In this document: one piece after another, positions 10,301 through 19,078 of the stretch
How positions within the stretch are numbered: the first letter of the stretch is position 1
Layout of the letters: every line of letters starts with the position of its first letter
From: Volvox africanus
Taxonomy: Eukaryota > Chlorophyta > Chlorophyceae > Chlamydomonadales > Volvocaceae
Assembly (NCBI GenBank): GCA_030268105.1
Contig: BSDZ01000014.1
Location: forward strand, 3,291,501-3,355,500
DNA length: 64,000 nucleotides
Direction: 5' to 3'
The notes under the pieces: model-generated
Databases searched by the model: none
Seen by the model: only the letters and a program-made list of their open reading frames with translations
What the model was told of the DNA's origin: nothing
Made by a program: the position numbers and the translations under genes

Positions 10301-11404
10301 AGTGGCATCAGCTGGGATAGAAGTTGCATTCAGGTGCAACTTGGGCCGTACTAGTAAAGCATGGGCCCCCTTGCGAATCATGCGAACTGCTGCTTTTCTG
10401 CCAACAACTTCAGGTTCAGTGTGCTGACAGATAGCAGTGGTTGCATAATTAAAGCAAGGCGCAGGTGTCATCTGATCTGGTGGCTGTCCGGCAGTAGTAA
10501 AGGGTACCTTGCAGACTAGATTCCCCTTGCGCAGGCGCAAAGATTTAGACTCATAGTCAAGGACAGCCCCATACTGTGCTAGCGTGGAAGAACCCAAGAT
10601 ATACGTGGCAGCGTCAGTTAGCTCAGGCAACACGTATGGGCGGACATTTAACCTTAAAGGACCTGCAGATAGACGAAGATTAACCTGCCCCAAGATAGCC
10701 TGCTTACCCCCATCAGCAAGGGTAACTTCTGACCAGGAGCATGGGCTAGGTTTCAGGCCAAGCTGCGTAACCACCGATGCCGAAATGAAATCATCACTGG
10801 CTCCAGAGTCGGCTAGGGCGGTGAACGTACGACCTGCCGTACTTACGGTGATCAGAGGTACGCCAGCACCTATCAGGGCAGCAGCTTTAGGCAAGCAGAG
10901 AACTGAAATACAGGGTTCAGTCTCAGGCAAGCCCTCCTGAACCGGTTTAGGAGCAGCAAACCAGACGTCAACAGAGTATGGGCTTCCAGGGAGCTGAACG
11001 ACCTCACCTGCCATATCAAGGCTATGGAAAAGAGCCGTCCCTGGATTAAACCTTAAGACCCGTTGCATTCGCGACAGAAAAGAAGGGTTGCGTCGGGACA
11101 CATACTCAGGCAGCAAGATGCATGCTGAGGTATCAGGGTGTTGACGTTTGCATGCCGTAAAGTGAGCTAATTGCTTCTGTAGCTCGCAGAGTGAAGAGGG
11201 AGTGAACAAGATAGTATGCCCACCCAAGTTAGCGGAGGATAGGGGGCGACCTTGAGGCTCAAACAGATTACAAAAGCCATCAAAGCCGGCACGGACAGTT
11301 CGTGCATCAAAAGAAAAACGTCTCCCTATCACCTGCTCCACTTGGTTTAAAACAGAGGGCAAAAGAGCCCGTACTGCACGGCACTTTGCTACCATCTGGC
11401 CCAC
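7391..11404 (-). CDS. pol: pol polyprotein of element B: PR-RT-RNaseH-IN-chromodomain
   Basis: 1,337 codons without interruption. Protease active site DSGA at about residues 199-202. RT about 430-620 with [12 protein letters not shown] and YLDD (559-562). RNase H with catalytic Asp at 713 (ITDAS), then an E at about 749 and D at 775. Integrase zinc finger H-H-C-C around 905-946, catalytic D976, D1037 and E1073 (MDF, SDRG, TERVN). A chromodomain closes the protein at about 1268-1315 (AVERILDYR to YLVKWSGYSSEHNSWEP), placing B among the chromoviruses, whose chromodomain is thought to guide integration to modified chromatin. The frame continues upstream without a stop for 16 codons to the gag TAG at 11453-11455, so pol is probably made as a gag-pol readthrough product rather than from the ATG at 11404. 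Confidence 0.93.
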   Translation of the reverse strand: MGQMVAKCRAVRALLPSVLNQVEQVIGRRFSFDARTVRAGFDGFCNLFEPQGRPLSSANLGGHTILFTPSSLCELQKQLAHFTACKRQHPDTSACILLPEYVSRRNPSFLSRMQRVLRFNPGTALFHSLDMAGEVVQLPGSPYSVDVWFAAPKPVQEGLPETEPCISVLCLPKAAALIGAGVPLITVSTAGRTFTALADSGASDDFISASVVTQLGLKPSPCSWSEVTLADGGKQAILGQVNLRLSAGPLRLNVRPYVLPELTDAATYILGSSTLAQYGAVLDYESKSLRLRKGNLVCKVPFTTAGQPPDQMTPAPCFNYATTAICQHTEPEVVGRKAAVRMIRKGAHALLVRPKLHLNATSIPADATDPELEALLQEYADIFQEVPGKPPMRPVDHTIPLVPGAVPVSRPMYRLSPLELDEVKRQITELLKKGMIRPSTFPYSAPILFVGKKDGTLRMCIDYRGLNAATVKNRHPLPRVDDLLDKLKDSAFFSSIDLQQGYNQIRIAESDIPKTAFRTPFGHFEYTVLSFGLTNAPATFQAVMDRIFRPYIDKFVICYLDDILVFSKTREEHIQHLRLVFEVLRREQLYAKRSKCHWAQPQVEYLGHIVSQGGIQMDPRKTAVVRDWPVPSNLQELRKVLGLTNYFHKFIERYSVIAAPLTNLTRKGAFSSPEAWTPACQEAFDALKRAISDDIILHFPDYSLPFRVEVITDASIHGTGAVLLQQGRPIAYKSKKFSGAETRYTTGEQEFLAVLHALKEWRCYLEGRPFALKTDHKPLTFLQGVPSLNRIQARWMEYLARFNFDWEYLSGSLNIADALSRHPSLHAAILAVSTQSRSQAKPNFVPSDFTKRLKQAYAADPWFTIHNNTGHLVQEHGLWIRSEGSHRQIVVPNDDSLRRELLSRFHDGPLAGHPGCTRLLELLRRQFWWPRMAKDTENYVLCCDLCQRNKAQSGKSHGHLQPLAIPDAPWESVSMDFIVALPKTEGGYDAVLVLVDRFTKMVHLAPTTSSCTAEQTARLFFDNVVRLHGVPKSVVSDRGTQFASKFWGALGTLVGMRVNLSTAYHPQSDGQTERVNRVLGDMLRNFAGRTPTAWDTYLTDAEFAINNATNRSVGNSPFFLNYGFNPALPVWRELDVNVPAAKTFAKSRLTDAKACLEAAQQRAMDYYNKSKKDVTFTKGQLVMLSTKNLRSLADGSGKLLLRFVGPYPVVRMVGSVAVELQLPSDLHIHPTFHVSLIRPYRGTLPEANDSIPPVTEANPSTWLSGKQTLYAVERILDYRARRVGKGRRKRNIHEYLVKWSGYSSEHNSWEPARNFTPDMKPLLDEARLRAQSKDGPL

Positions 11405-11413
11405 AGCAAAGAC

Positions 11414-11455
11414 CCCAGGTGGTGACCCCTCTATACCAGCCTGGGCAAGTTCCTA
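11414..11455 (-). promoter_or_regulatory. putative stop-codon readthrough signal, element B
   Basis: gag ends in TAG (11455-11453), and pol follows in the same frame. After the TAG come a 7-nt spacer (gaacttg), CCCAGG (11445-11440), a 20-nt loop and CCTGGG (11419-11414), giving a perfect 6-bp stem. Element A-prime has the same spacer length, stem length and loop length with a compensatory pair change. Retroviral gag stops suppressed by a downstream pseudoknot have a comparable layout. A second helix (loop ACCA with a downstream TGGT) is possible but weak. Confidence 0.7.
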
Positions 11456-12832
11456 GTGGTCCTTACCCTTATTTTTCTCCGCCCCCAGCATTGGGCAGGA
11501 GTCGACCCTATGTTGGTCGGAACCGCAACGGAGGCACATCCCATGTTGTTTACGAAAATGGAACTCCCGTCTAGTACATTTGAATGTGGTTAGATACTCC
11601 GCCAGGTTCTGCTTAGGCCCCTTCTTCTGCACATGGCCCCCTTTTGGGGCCAAGTGCCTCCCCTGCTGTCCGCCGCCCCTCTTAGACTTACCGGCGCCCT
11701 TAACCTGCCGCGGCTGATCCTCGTGCCCGGTGATGCTTGGACGAACGGATGCAGCCCGCGGTTTTTTGGTCGGGGGCGCCGGGGTCTCCTCGTCAGGGTC
11801 GTCGCAGGCCATGTCCTGTACCGACAGCATGTTCATTTTGGGACGGGCCAGTTTGTCAGATTCCCGTTGGGCCAGTAACCTAAGTTCAGCTCCCAGGGAG
11901 AACTGAACCAAGTCTGTATATGACTTAAAGGTTTTACCCGACAGGTCAGTTGCACAGTCCCCACTAAGGTCGGATGAGAGGCCCTGCTGAAACCAAAACA
12001 CACGCTCACTATCAGACAGGTCCGCAATGGGCGTGACAAGAGCCTCAAAGCGGCTCTGATAGGCAGAGACAGTTTCTCCAGGGCGCATGCAGTATTTGCC
12101 AGCATTTAATTTCAGGCGTGCCTCAGTGTCACGTGACTGGACCTGGGGTGCAAAACGGACAAGCAGTGCTTCTAGCAGTTCCTCAGATGTATAGGAATCC
12201 CTTGCGTTAGTCCATTGATCGTGCCATAATCTTGCCGCGCCTTCAAAGGCAGTGGCCAAGAAAAGAAGGCGCGTAGAGTCCTGTTGACCCCCACGGGCTG
12301 TGGCAAAGTAGTTCCTAACATTACGGACAAAGGCCCATGTTAGAGGCGCAGCAACTCGTCCTAAATCAGAAAGCTTAACATCCATAGGGATATTCAGCTT
12401 AGGCACTGCGATCGCTATTTTTATCACCTTGTCCTCATGTCCAGTATGAGGAGGCCCAGGTGGCCTGGAAGAGGTGCCCGCAACAGCAGCACAAGTTGTT
12501 GCGGCAGCAGCGGGAGCCATCCCAGGAATATCCACGGCACCAGGTGTCAAATGGTTTGACACTACAGCAGGGCCATGAACATAAAAAGGGGATGGGGCAT
12601 AAATAGGTGATGTAGGTGCCTCAGGGGATGCTGTGCCGCCTTGCCTGGGAATAGGTGAAGGCTGGTTCGGAAGGTCGATACCACCTGCCACAGCAGCATT
12701 TGGTGGCTGTGTCAACCTAGAGAGCCATTCCCACCTATTCGCTTGGCTAGCATTAGCAGCAATCCGGCCAACAAACTGAAAGGTGTTGGCAGCAAGAGCC
12801 AAGACAGCATTCGCTAAGTTCGAGGCTTGCAT
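11453..12832 (-). CDS. gag: gag polyprotein of element B
   Basis: 459 aa. A Pro/Ala-rich N-terminal part is followed by the Ty3/gypsy capsid region at about residues 140-320 (FVRNVRNYF, LWHDQWTNARD, LLVRFAPQ, YCMRPGETVSAYQSRFEALV, VFWFQQGLSSDL). A basic region follows, then one zinc knuckle, CLRCGSDQHRVDSC (C-X2-C-X4-H-X4-C), near the end. gag packages element RNA into virus-like particles. The start at 12832 is the first ATG of the open frame; the frame is open for some codons upstream, so an earlier or spliced start is possible. It ends in a TAG that appears designed for partial readthrough. Confidence 0.9.
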   Translation of the reverse strand: MQASNLANAVLALAANTFQFVGRIAANASQANRWEWLSRLTQPPNAAVAGGIDLPNQPSPIPRQGGTASPEAPTSPIYAPSPFYVHGPAVVSNHLTPGAVDIPGMAPAAAATTCAAVAGTSSRPPGPPHTGHEDKVIKIAIAVPKLNIPMDVKLSDLGRVAAPLTWAFVRNVRNYFATARGGQQDSTRLLFLATAFEGAARLWHDQWTNARDSYTSEELLEALLVRFAPQVQSRDTEARLKLNAGKYCMRPGETVSAYQSRFEALVTPIADLSDSERVFWFQQGLSSDLSGDCATDLSGKTFKSYTDLVQFSLGAELRLLAQRESDKLARPKMNMLSVQDMACDDPDEETPAPPTKKPRAASVRPSITGHEDQPRQVKGAGKSKRGGGQQGRHLAPKGGHVQKKGPKQNLAEYLTTFKCTRREFHFRKQHGMCLRCGSDQHRVDSCPMLGAEKNKGKDH

Positions 12833-13382
12833 ATTGTATGCCTGAAAGCCTAACAGATCGAACTGCGAGTGACTGTTCTGGCGAAAGGCAAAGCAAAGGC
12901 AAGGACCAGGGCCTACCCAACGCTTGGATGCCTTCGATAAACTTCAAAAATTTTGAAGTCCGCGCGTGAAGTTGATTTGCGATGGATCGGAGTGACTGGG
13001 CAGAAGTGCTGCTCCGACGGGTCTGAGGTGTTGACACTGCAGAAGCACTCACGGCGGTTGGAACAAACACAATACCTTTCAAGTAATAGAGATATATATG
13101 TATTAGTGGAAGCCGAAGTAAATTCACGCAGTCGACTCCTCGTCGGATTCAATGCGAAGGTACTATCGAACCCGCAACTACAGGGATTCCCCAGCAAAAC
13201 TGCAATACAAGTTCTAGATAGAAAGCAGTGTTGCAGGAAGATATTACCTAACAGAGAAGGCAGAATTGTCTAGGTCGCGAGCCACGTTGACCGCAACTAA
13301 CTTAGAGATTGACTTTAACAGAAAGCACAGCCAAACTCACAGAGAGCAGGTTCTAAGTGTCACTAGACTAATTTCGTGAATA

Positions 13383-13490
13383 TTACAGACCGGTGGTAGC
13401 CGCAGCGAAAATGGCGGCGCTCAGCTCCTCAGGCAATGTCTCCATGTCCAGAGGGATGTCGGCAGAAGGAAGATCGTGGTCGATGTCCAT
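13383..13490 (-). CDS. short acidic ORF in the leader of element B
   Basis: ATG at 13490, 35 codons, stop TAA at 13385-13383. It begins about 120 nt after the 5' LTR and lies upstream of and out of frame with gag. The peptide is acidic (MDIDHDLPSAD...) and ends AAATTGL. Element A-prime has a comparable ORF in the same place ending DAATSGL, although the DNA around it has diverged. It may be an upstream ORF that tunes gag translation, or a first coding exon: a GT lies at the same codon in both (GGT CT|GT and GGT TT|GT), but I found no acceptor with matching phase. Confidence 0.5.
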   Translation of the reverse strand: MDIDHDLPSADIPLDMETLPEELSAAIFAAATTGL

Positions 13491-13596
13491 TTATAAAAGG
13501 GTAGCTTGAGTGGCTTGAGCAGTTACCACAGAAAGACTTGAGAAGGCTTGAAAAGATTTCAGCGGAAGACTTGACGAGACGTCCCAGGGAGGAACA

Positions 13597-13608
13597 GTCT
13601 CGATACCA
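13597..13608 (-). other. primer-binding site of element B
   Basis: On the minus strand TGGTATCGAGAC starts 3 nt after the LTR end (ATACAACA). It resembles the PBS of elements A and A-prime. It fixes the inner end of the 5' LTR at 13612 and shows that the LTR is 422 bp, not 264 bp. Confidence 0.65.
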
Positions 13609-13611
13609 ACT

Positions 13612-14033
13612 TGTTGTATATGGTACCCACGAAGGGTGGTATCGAAAGGTACCGGTTGTTGTGCCAGAGCCCGATTAAGTAGAGCCGCCGACTAGGTCGT
13701 ACTTGAGAGACCATAAGGCCTCGAACCGGGCGTGACCTTCAGAAGTCACCACTACAACCGGAGATTCAGTGAACCAGGAACCAGATGTTCCACCATTTAC
13801 CATTCAGGCGGTAAATGGCCCATTCCATACAGGTTATGGAGTAACCGACAGGTTCGGATGTTTCAGGAAATCAGTTAGTATTGGTCGTCGACAGCCGAGA
13901 CCAAATCCACAAATTGAATGCTAGATGGGAACATGAAACAGTTAATCTGATAATTAAATATATTATATCATAAAATAATAAACAGATAATTATTATACTT
14001 ACTGAATTACCAAAATGCATTAAGGATACAACA
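13612..14033 (-). repeat. 5' LTR of element B (complete)
   Basis: It starts TGTTGTATCC and ends ATATACAACA on the minus strand: TG...CA ends and a 7-bp terminal inverted repeat shared with the LTR of A. Its first part is AT-rich. It abuts the truncated pol of A-prime at 14034. Confidence 0.88.
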
Positions 14034-16088
14034 GAAACCTCCTTTCTTCATCAAATTCGTAAGCGGGGCCGCAATAATGGAGTAATTTTTAATAAACTTA
14101 CGGAAGTAGTTAGTCAAACCCAAGAACTGGCGTAGTTCGGTGAGGTTCTGAGGTGCGGGCCATTCACGAACCACAGCTACCTTCCGTGGATCCATCCTGA
14201 CCCCAGTGGCCGACACAATGTGGCCCAAATACTCCACTTGCGGCTGCGCCCAAAAACACTTGGCGCGTTTAGCAAACAATTGCTCCCGCTTCATCACCTC
14301 AAGCACGAGCTCGAGATGCTTCAGGTGCTCCTCGCGCGTTTTGGAATATATTAAAATATCATCCAAATAGCAAACGACAAACCTGTCGATATACGGTCTG
14401 AACATGCGATCCATCACTGCTTGAAACGTGGCGGGCGCATTAGTAAGTCCAAACGACAAGACCGTGTACTCGAAGTGACCAAAGGGAGTCCGGAAAGCAG
14501 TTTTCGGAATATCAGAGGCAGCGATGCGTATCTGATTATACCCTTGTTGAAGGTCAATCGAGGAAAAATAAGCTGAGCCTTTCAGCTTATCGACCAGGTC
14601 ATCGACGCGTGGCAAAGGGTAGCGATTTTTAATCGTAGTCGCATTCAAGCCCCTATAATCAATGCACATACGCAACGTCCCATCCTTCTTACCGACAAAC
14701 AGTATCGGTGCAGAATATGGCGATGTGCTGGGCCGAATCATACCCTTTGCGAGCAGATCCCTCACTTGCCGTTTCACTTCATCCAGCTCCAATGGGCTTA
14801 ACCTGTACATAGGTCGTGAAACGGGTTGTGCTCCGGGCACAAGAGGGATTGTATGGTCAACAGGCCGCATAGGTGGGAGCCCTGGGATGTCATGAAAAAC
14901 ATCAGCATATTTATGCAGGAGGGCTTCAACCTCAAGATCCTTCACGGTGGACTGCGCGGTGGTAGCATTCGATTGCACCCGTGGCCTCACAAGCAACACA
15001 TGGGCGCCTTTCCGTATCATCCGATCGGTTTCCTTGCGCCCAATTAGCTTGGGTTCTTGTTTTCCGCTGACGATCGCCGTCAAAGCGAAGTTAACCTCAG
15101 GCTCCGCAACAATTCCGCCCTCCTCTGGTGTGACATCTTGGTACGACAGGAAAGGTACCTTAGTCGATAGGTTCCCTTTGCACAAACTAAGTGTGGTGGA
15201 CTCCATATCGATGCGCGCGCGGTACTGTCGTAATGTCGTGGTACCCAGAATGTACTGTGCTGTCTCCGAGAGACCTTGTAGCACATACGGTTGGGCCCTA
15301 ACACACAGAGGGCCTATCGATAGGCTCAGGGTGATCCTGCCCACGATGGGATGCTTTCCTCCATTAGCGAGGGTAACCTGTGCACAATCAGACGACTGAG
15401 GGGTCAACCCCAAATCATTCACCTCCTTTGCCAAGATGAAGTCGTCACTGGCGCCAGTATCCACAAGCGCCTTCATCAGTCGACCTCCGAGGCCGATCTC
15501 GATAATAGGGACACGATTCCCTGTCGGAGTCGACTCCGCAGACAATAAAAGGGATCCTATAGCAGGCTCGAACCTGGTAGGACTCAAAAGAGGAGCCTCA
15601 AACCACACTTCAGCAGCGTAAGGTAGTTTAGGCAACATCGTCGGTTTGCCCGTCACATCCACACCGTTAAACAGAGCGGTGCCCGACTCGAATCGGAGGA
15701 CACATTGCATACCTTCCAACAAAGACGCCACTTTACGTTGGCAAAAAGAGGGAATTAATATGCAAGCTGCAGTGTCCGGATTTCCACGGTGGTACTTCTT
15801 GTACCTGGCGAGCTGTTCGCACAGCTCACGGAAAGATGAAGGGATTAGTAGAGAAGTGTGGCCCGATAAATCGAGGGAAGAAAGGGGGCAACGCGGCGCA
15901 AATAAATTACACAACGGGTCGAAGTGGTTTAGTCCCGTGCGCGAAAAACGTCGCTCAATAGCCCGCTCGATTTGTCCGAAAACAGCAGGTAAAAGGGCCC
16001 TCACTGTAGGGCGTAACAACGGCCAGCGGCCACATTCACCTTCTTCTATCCCGGGAGAAGTCCCTTCCTCCACATCCCGGGCAACTTC
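14034..16088 (-). pseudogene. pol: pol of element A-prime (PR and RT, truncated)
   Basis: Open from the codon after the gag TAG to the junction with the B LTR. The protease site is DTGA ([11 protein letters not shown]). The RT is complete, with [12 protein letters not shown] and [11 protein letters not shown]. Translation would continue only a few codons into the LTR of B before a stop at 14007. The first ATG is at 16073, but as in B the frame is continuous with gag apart from the TAG. The product could be a protease-RT fragment without RNase H or integrase, so it cannot be autonomous. Confidence 0.85.
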
Positions 16089-16091
16089 CTA
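16050..16091 (-). promoter_or_regulatory. putative stop-codon readthrough signal, element A-prime
   Basis: TAG at 16091-16089, 7-nt spacer (gaagttg), CCCGGG (16081-16076), 20-nt loop, CCCGGG (16055-16050). Compared with B, the fourth pair of the stem changes from A-T to G-C on both sides, a compensatory change that keeps the helix. A further helix between CTTCT at the end of the loop and AGAAG just downstream is possible (pseudoknot). Confidence 0.7.
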
Positions 16092-17327
16092 GGTCGTCTT
16101 CAGTACGAAAGGTGGCAAAAGGGGGCACTCGCGGGTAGGGTGTTCTCCCGCACACCGCAAACAAAGATTAGCAAACTTCCGACAGTCAAACTCCGAGCGT
16201 CGGCACTCCCACTTTTGCATGTATGGATCATCTGTCCGGGGTTTCTTAACACTAGGAGCCGCGTTCTGCATTGCAGCTACAGATGGCGTGCTCCCTCTTC
16301 GTTTGCCTTTAGCATGGTCAGAGCTCGGCCCAGCTCCCGCAGACCCACGATTACTTGGGTTATGGCGTCCGCGATTGTCATACCGCCTTTCCTTACGAAC
16401 GGTATGCACGGTTGCCACGGGGCGTTGGCGGTCAGGACCCTGGTCCTTTGGTGTCAACTCCGAAGGCAGTTCCTGCGCTCGCATCACGTGAACGCGAGGG
16501 TTAAATTGTTTAACGTCCTTGCCCGCCAAATGTCTAACTTCTGCACCTCTAGCAAAAGCTACCAAGGCATCATAAGATTGGAAAGGAATTCCGCTAAGGT
16601 CAGTGGCGCACCATCATGCAAGGGATTCAGTAAGACCGTGATGGAACCAAAAGATACGATCCTCTTCAGGAAAGTTAACGATAGGTGTTATCAGCGCCTC
16701 GAAGCGGGACTGATAAGCAGGAACAGTTTCGTGTGGACGCATCTGGTACGTGCCTTGTGCCAGCATCTTACGAGCCTCGTTGCCATGCAAGTGAACTTCC
16801 GTAGCAAAGCGAGCGAGAAGAGCATCGATCAAGTTATCAAACGTATACTTGCCCCTAGCGGTTGTCCATTCATCATACCAGTCCTTGGCAACACCCTTGA
16901 GGGTATTCCCGACAAACAGGCATTTAATGGAGTCGCATCCCCCGCCATGCACCGCTTGCAAATACTGCCTAGCATCACGAACGTAAGCCCGTGTCCTATC
17001 CGCGACGCTATGTCCTGAATTCTTTGCCTTTTCGTCAGCGGAAATATTGAGCTTAGGCACGGGGATAGTCAAGTTCATTACCTCCGGTATTCCGACGGGT
17101 TCTTGAACCGCGGGTGTTACCGGGGCCTGTTGTACTCCGACTCCCTCACTTGTTGTAGCCACTGCCAACAGTGGTACAATCAAATGCAAAGGGGTCTGAA
17201 GGACGGTAGGATCAGACATAAGACGAGTCCCAACGGTATCGGGATCAGCAAAAGCAGTTCTAGTAGCGAGGCCGCCATCGGGCTGGCTGGCGGTGCCCAG
17301 ATAGGAACTATCTTCACGTCCCGACAT
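16089..17327 (-). pseudogene. gag: gag of element A-prime, one in-frame nonsense codon
   Basis: Begins MSGREDSS. The capsid-like region contains YVRDARQYL, DWYDEWTTARG, LLARFATE and TYQMRPHETVPAYQSRFEAL. A single TGA at 16616-16614 interrupts an otherwise open frame; homology to B continues directly across it (WCATDLSGIPF against DCATDLSGKTF). The last part carries CLRCAGEHPTREC (C-X2-C-X3-H-X4-C). The gene ends at the conserved TAG. Confidence 0.85.
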
Positions 17328-17629
17328 GAAGCACGAGCTTATTCAGGCAGACAGGAATTTACTATAAACCTGAGAGCAACGTAACGTAAGAGGAATTTGT
17401 GACTATTCGCGTACCGACAGAACTCCCGAGTAGACCAAGGAGATAAACGATGTAGTTCGTTAGGTTGTCCTTTATTTCAGTAGTTTTCTGGATCAAAGCC
17501 TTGATTTGTTCCTCGTTCAAATATTGTCCAGCCAATACCGCATTCAGTGTTGGCGTACGTTCACCTGCAACTCACAGTGCCAGATTCGCAACGAGAATGC
17601 AGCAACTATTCATCAGCAGGTGTATAAAT

Positions 17630-17725
17630 TCACAAACCGGAAGTGGCGGCGTCCAGAACAGTGCGGCCGAGATCCTCTGCGAAGGTGTCTAAAGGGCTGC
17701 GGTGAGTGTCGTCGTCACTTGTCAT
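17630..17725 (-). CDS. short acidic ORF in the leader of element A-prime
   Basis: ATG at 17725, 31 codons, stop TGA at 17632-17630, about 70 nt after the LTR. The peptide starts MTSDDD and ends VLDAATSGL, matching the position, acidity and C-terminus of the leader ORF of B. The equivalent stretch in element A has no ATG. Function unknown. Confidence 0.5.
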   Translation of the reverse strand: MTSDDDTHRSPLDTFAEDLGRTVLDAATSGL

Positions 17726-17778
17726 CGCGAGAACCTACTTCCGATGAGGGACAATGCAACCATCATGATTCAACCAGA

Positions 17779-17789
17779 TCTCGCTACCA
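17779..17789 (-). other. primer-binding site of element A-prime
   Basis: TGGTAGCGAGA on the minus strand, 4 nt after the LTR. Identical to the PBS of A for 11 nt, then different. Confidence 0.6.
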
Positions 17790-17793
17790 AATT

Positions 17794-18608
17794 TGTTGTA
17801 TCCTTCCTTCTTCAATCATGTATTAGCTCTGCACGTCTAGGTGTTAGCTGCGTGCGTACCAAGCTTACGAACAGCAAGGCAAGCCAATGCGAATAGTAGA
17901 CAGTGGAAGACTCAATAGCAAGGAAAGATTCAACTTACAATGTTCTTCAGTTACAGAATTACAGTCTGCCGTCAGACCCCGTGGGCAATGTTCATCACTC
18001 GGCTGCAGATGGAATGCTAGAATAGCTCAGGCCGAATATAAATGATTATATCGTATGTATGCGTATCGGATAGAGTTAAGTACTCGAATACTTGGTCCAA
18101 AGTTAGTGTCGCGCCGACTTCGGTCTCTAGGCGGCCGTCCTCGCACCTATCACGTCGCGATACCGATGTGCAGTACAGGTCTCACTGGATTACGATCTCA
18201 AGTGTGAGTACCTTGGTAATACTGCTCTAAATATCGTGTCATTCGTGATATTATTGGATGCAACGCATGCAATATGCAAAGGTCCGAATATCGGTATTCG
18301 GTTGCCGACCCAACCATCGCGATCGTCGCATTCTTGCATACGCGTATGGTTTATGACACAGATGAGGTAATACTATTCAAAGTATTATTACGTGATATAA
18401 TATGCCAATGGATAGATCGCGCATTAATTATCAGCCTCGAGTCAAACATGTTGACCGACAGCGCGATGTCGTGAATGATGATGCGACATGCCTGATTAGC
18501 TAGATATACTCGAGTATATCATGCTAATATGATTGTATTATGCTTCATGATATCTGAATGCATTGCGGCCTTCATAAATGTAAACGGTGATTGAACCCGC
18601 ATACAACA
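17794..18608 (-). repeat. LTR of element A-prime (5' LTR)
   Basis: Inverted copy of 2641-3455, with about 16 substitutions in 815 bp by eye and no large indels. TG...CA termini. The first palindrome (18503-18520) is intact; the second (18284-18301) carries one mismatch. Confidence 0.9.
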
Positions 18609-19078
18609 TGTGGTACCTCTTGGCGTGCTCGTGCTTGGTGAACCACCAAGCGGCGCCCTAGACTGCGAGGTCGCGTGTTTTTTGCCTTGGTGTGCTCGTG
18701 CTCTGGCCTTCCTAGGCTGGAGCGGCACCTTGGCTGTGCGTGCAGTGGTTGGCTTTTGTTTGTGGCAGCTGTTTGGTTTTTGGTTTGTCTGGTCTCTCGG
18801 TCTTGTAGTGCTTAGGTTTGTGTTGTTTTGGGGGTTTTTTTTTGGCTGCTGTGTGGAGAGAGGTTTGTGTTGGGTGTCCGGCGATTTTGTTGAGGCCCCT
18901 TCTTGCAGGGCCCTCGCCGCCTTGTGGAGGTGGTGCTGGCGGCCTTCCGTTGCCGCCTTGCAGCCTTGGGAGTCGACTCCCCGCTGCCCCATTCCTGTCC
19001 CTGTCCTGTCTGTGAGGTTGGCGTTGCTTGGCTCCCTCTGTCTCTGTGTAGGCGTCTCTGGGTAGGCTGCTCAGCGTG
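18609..19078 (+). repeat. short retroelement, copy 2 (3'-truncated)
   Basis: Starts at the same base as the copy at 1300 and is about 97% identical to it for some 470 bp. Homology ends at agcgtgg (about 19078), before the poly(A) tail of copy 1. It follows the terminal CA of the A-prime LTR with no gap. A small GGACAG minisatellite begins right after it (about 19079-19108). Confidence 0.7.

Larger units (their letters stand above)
7048..14033 (-). mobile_element. Ty3/gypsy chromovirus B, nearly complete, minus strand
   Basis: On the minus strand the order is 5' LTR (14033-13612), PBS, leader with short ORF, gag, in-frame TAG, pol (protease, RT, RNase H, integrase, chromodomain), polypurine tract, 3' LTR (7321-7048, truncated). 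gag and pol have no frameshifts. The shared 274 bp of the two LTRs show only 3 differences, so the insertion looks young. The left end is abnormal: the 3' LTR lacks its last about 148 bp and joins element A directly, and no target-site duplication is seen. Confidence 0.9.
14034..18608 (-). mobile_element. Ty3/gypsy element A-prime, 3'-truncated, minus strand
   Basis: Right arm of the inverted structure. From 18608 downwards: 815-bp LTR, PBS, leader with short ORF, gag with one nonsense codon, TAG readthrough site, protease, RT, then an abrupt end after the [10 protein letters not shown] codons at the B LTR. RNase H, integrase and 3' LTR are missing. The cut point is about 70 codons earlier in pol than the cut in A, so the arms were not produced by one symmetrical break. 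Confidence 0.87.
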
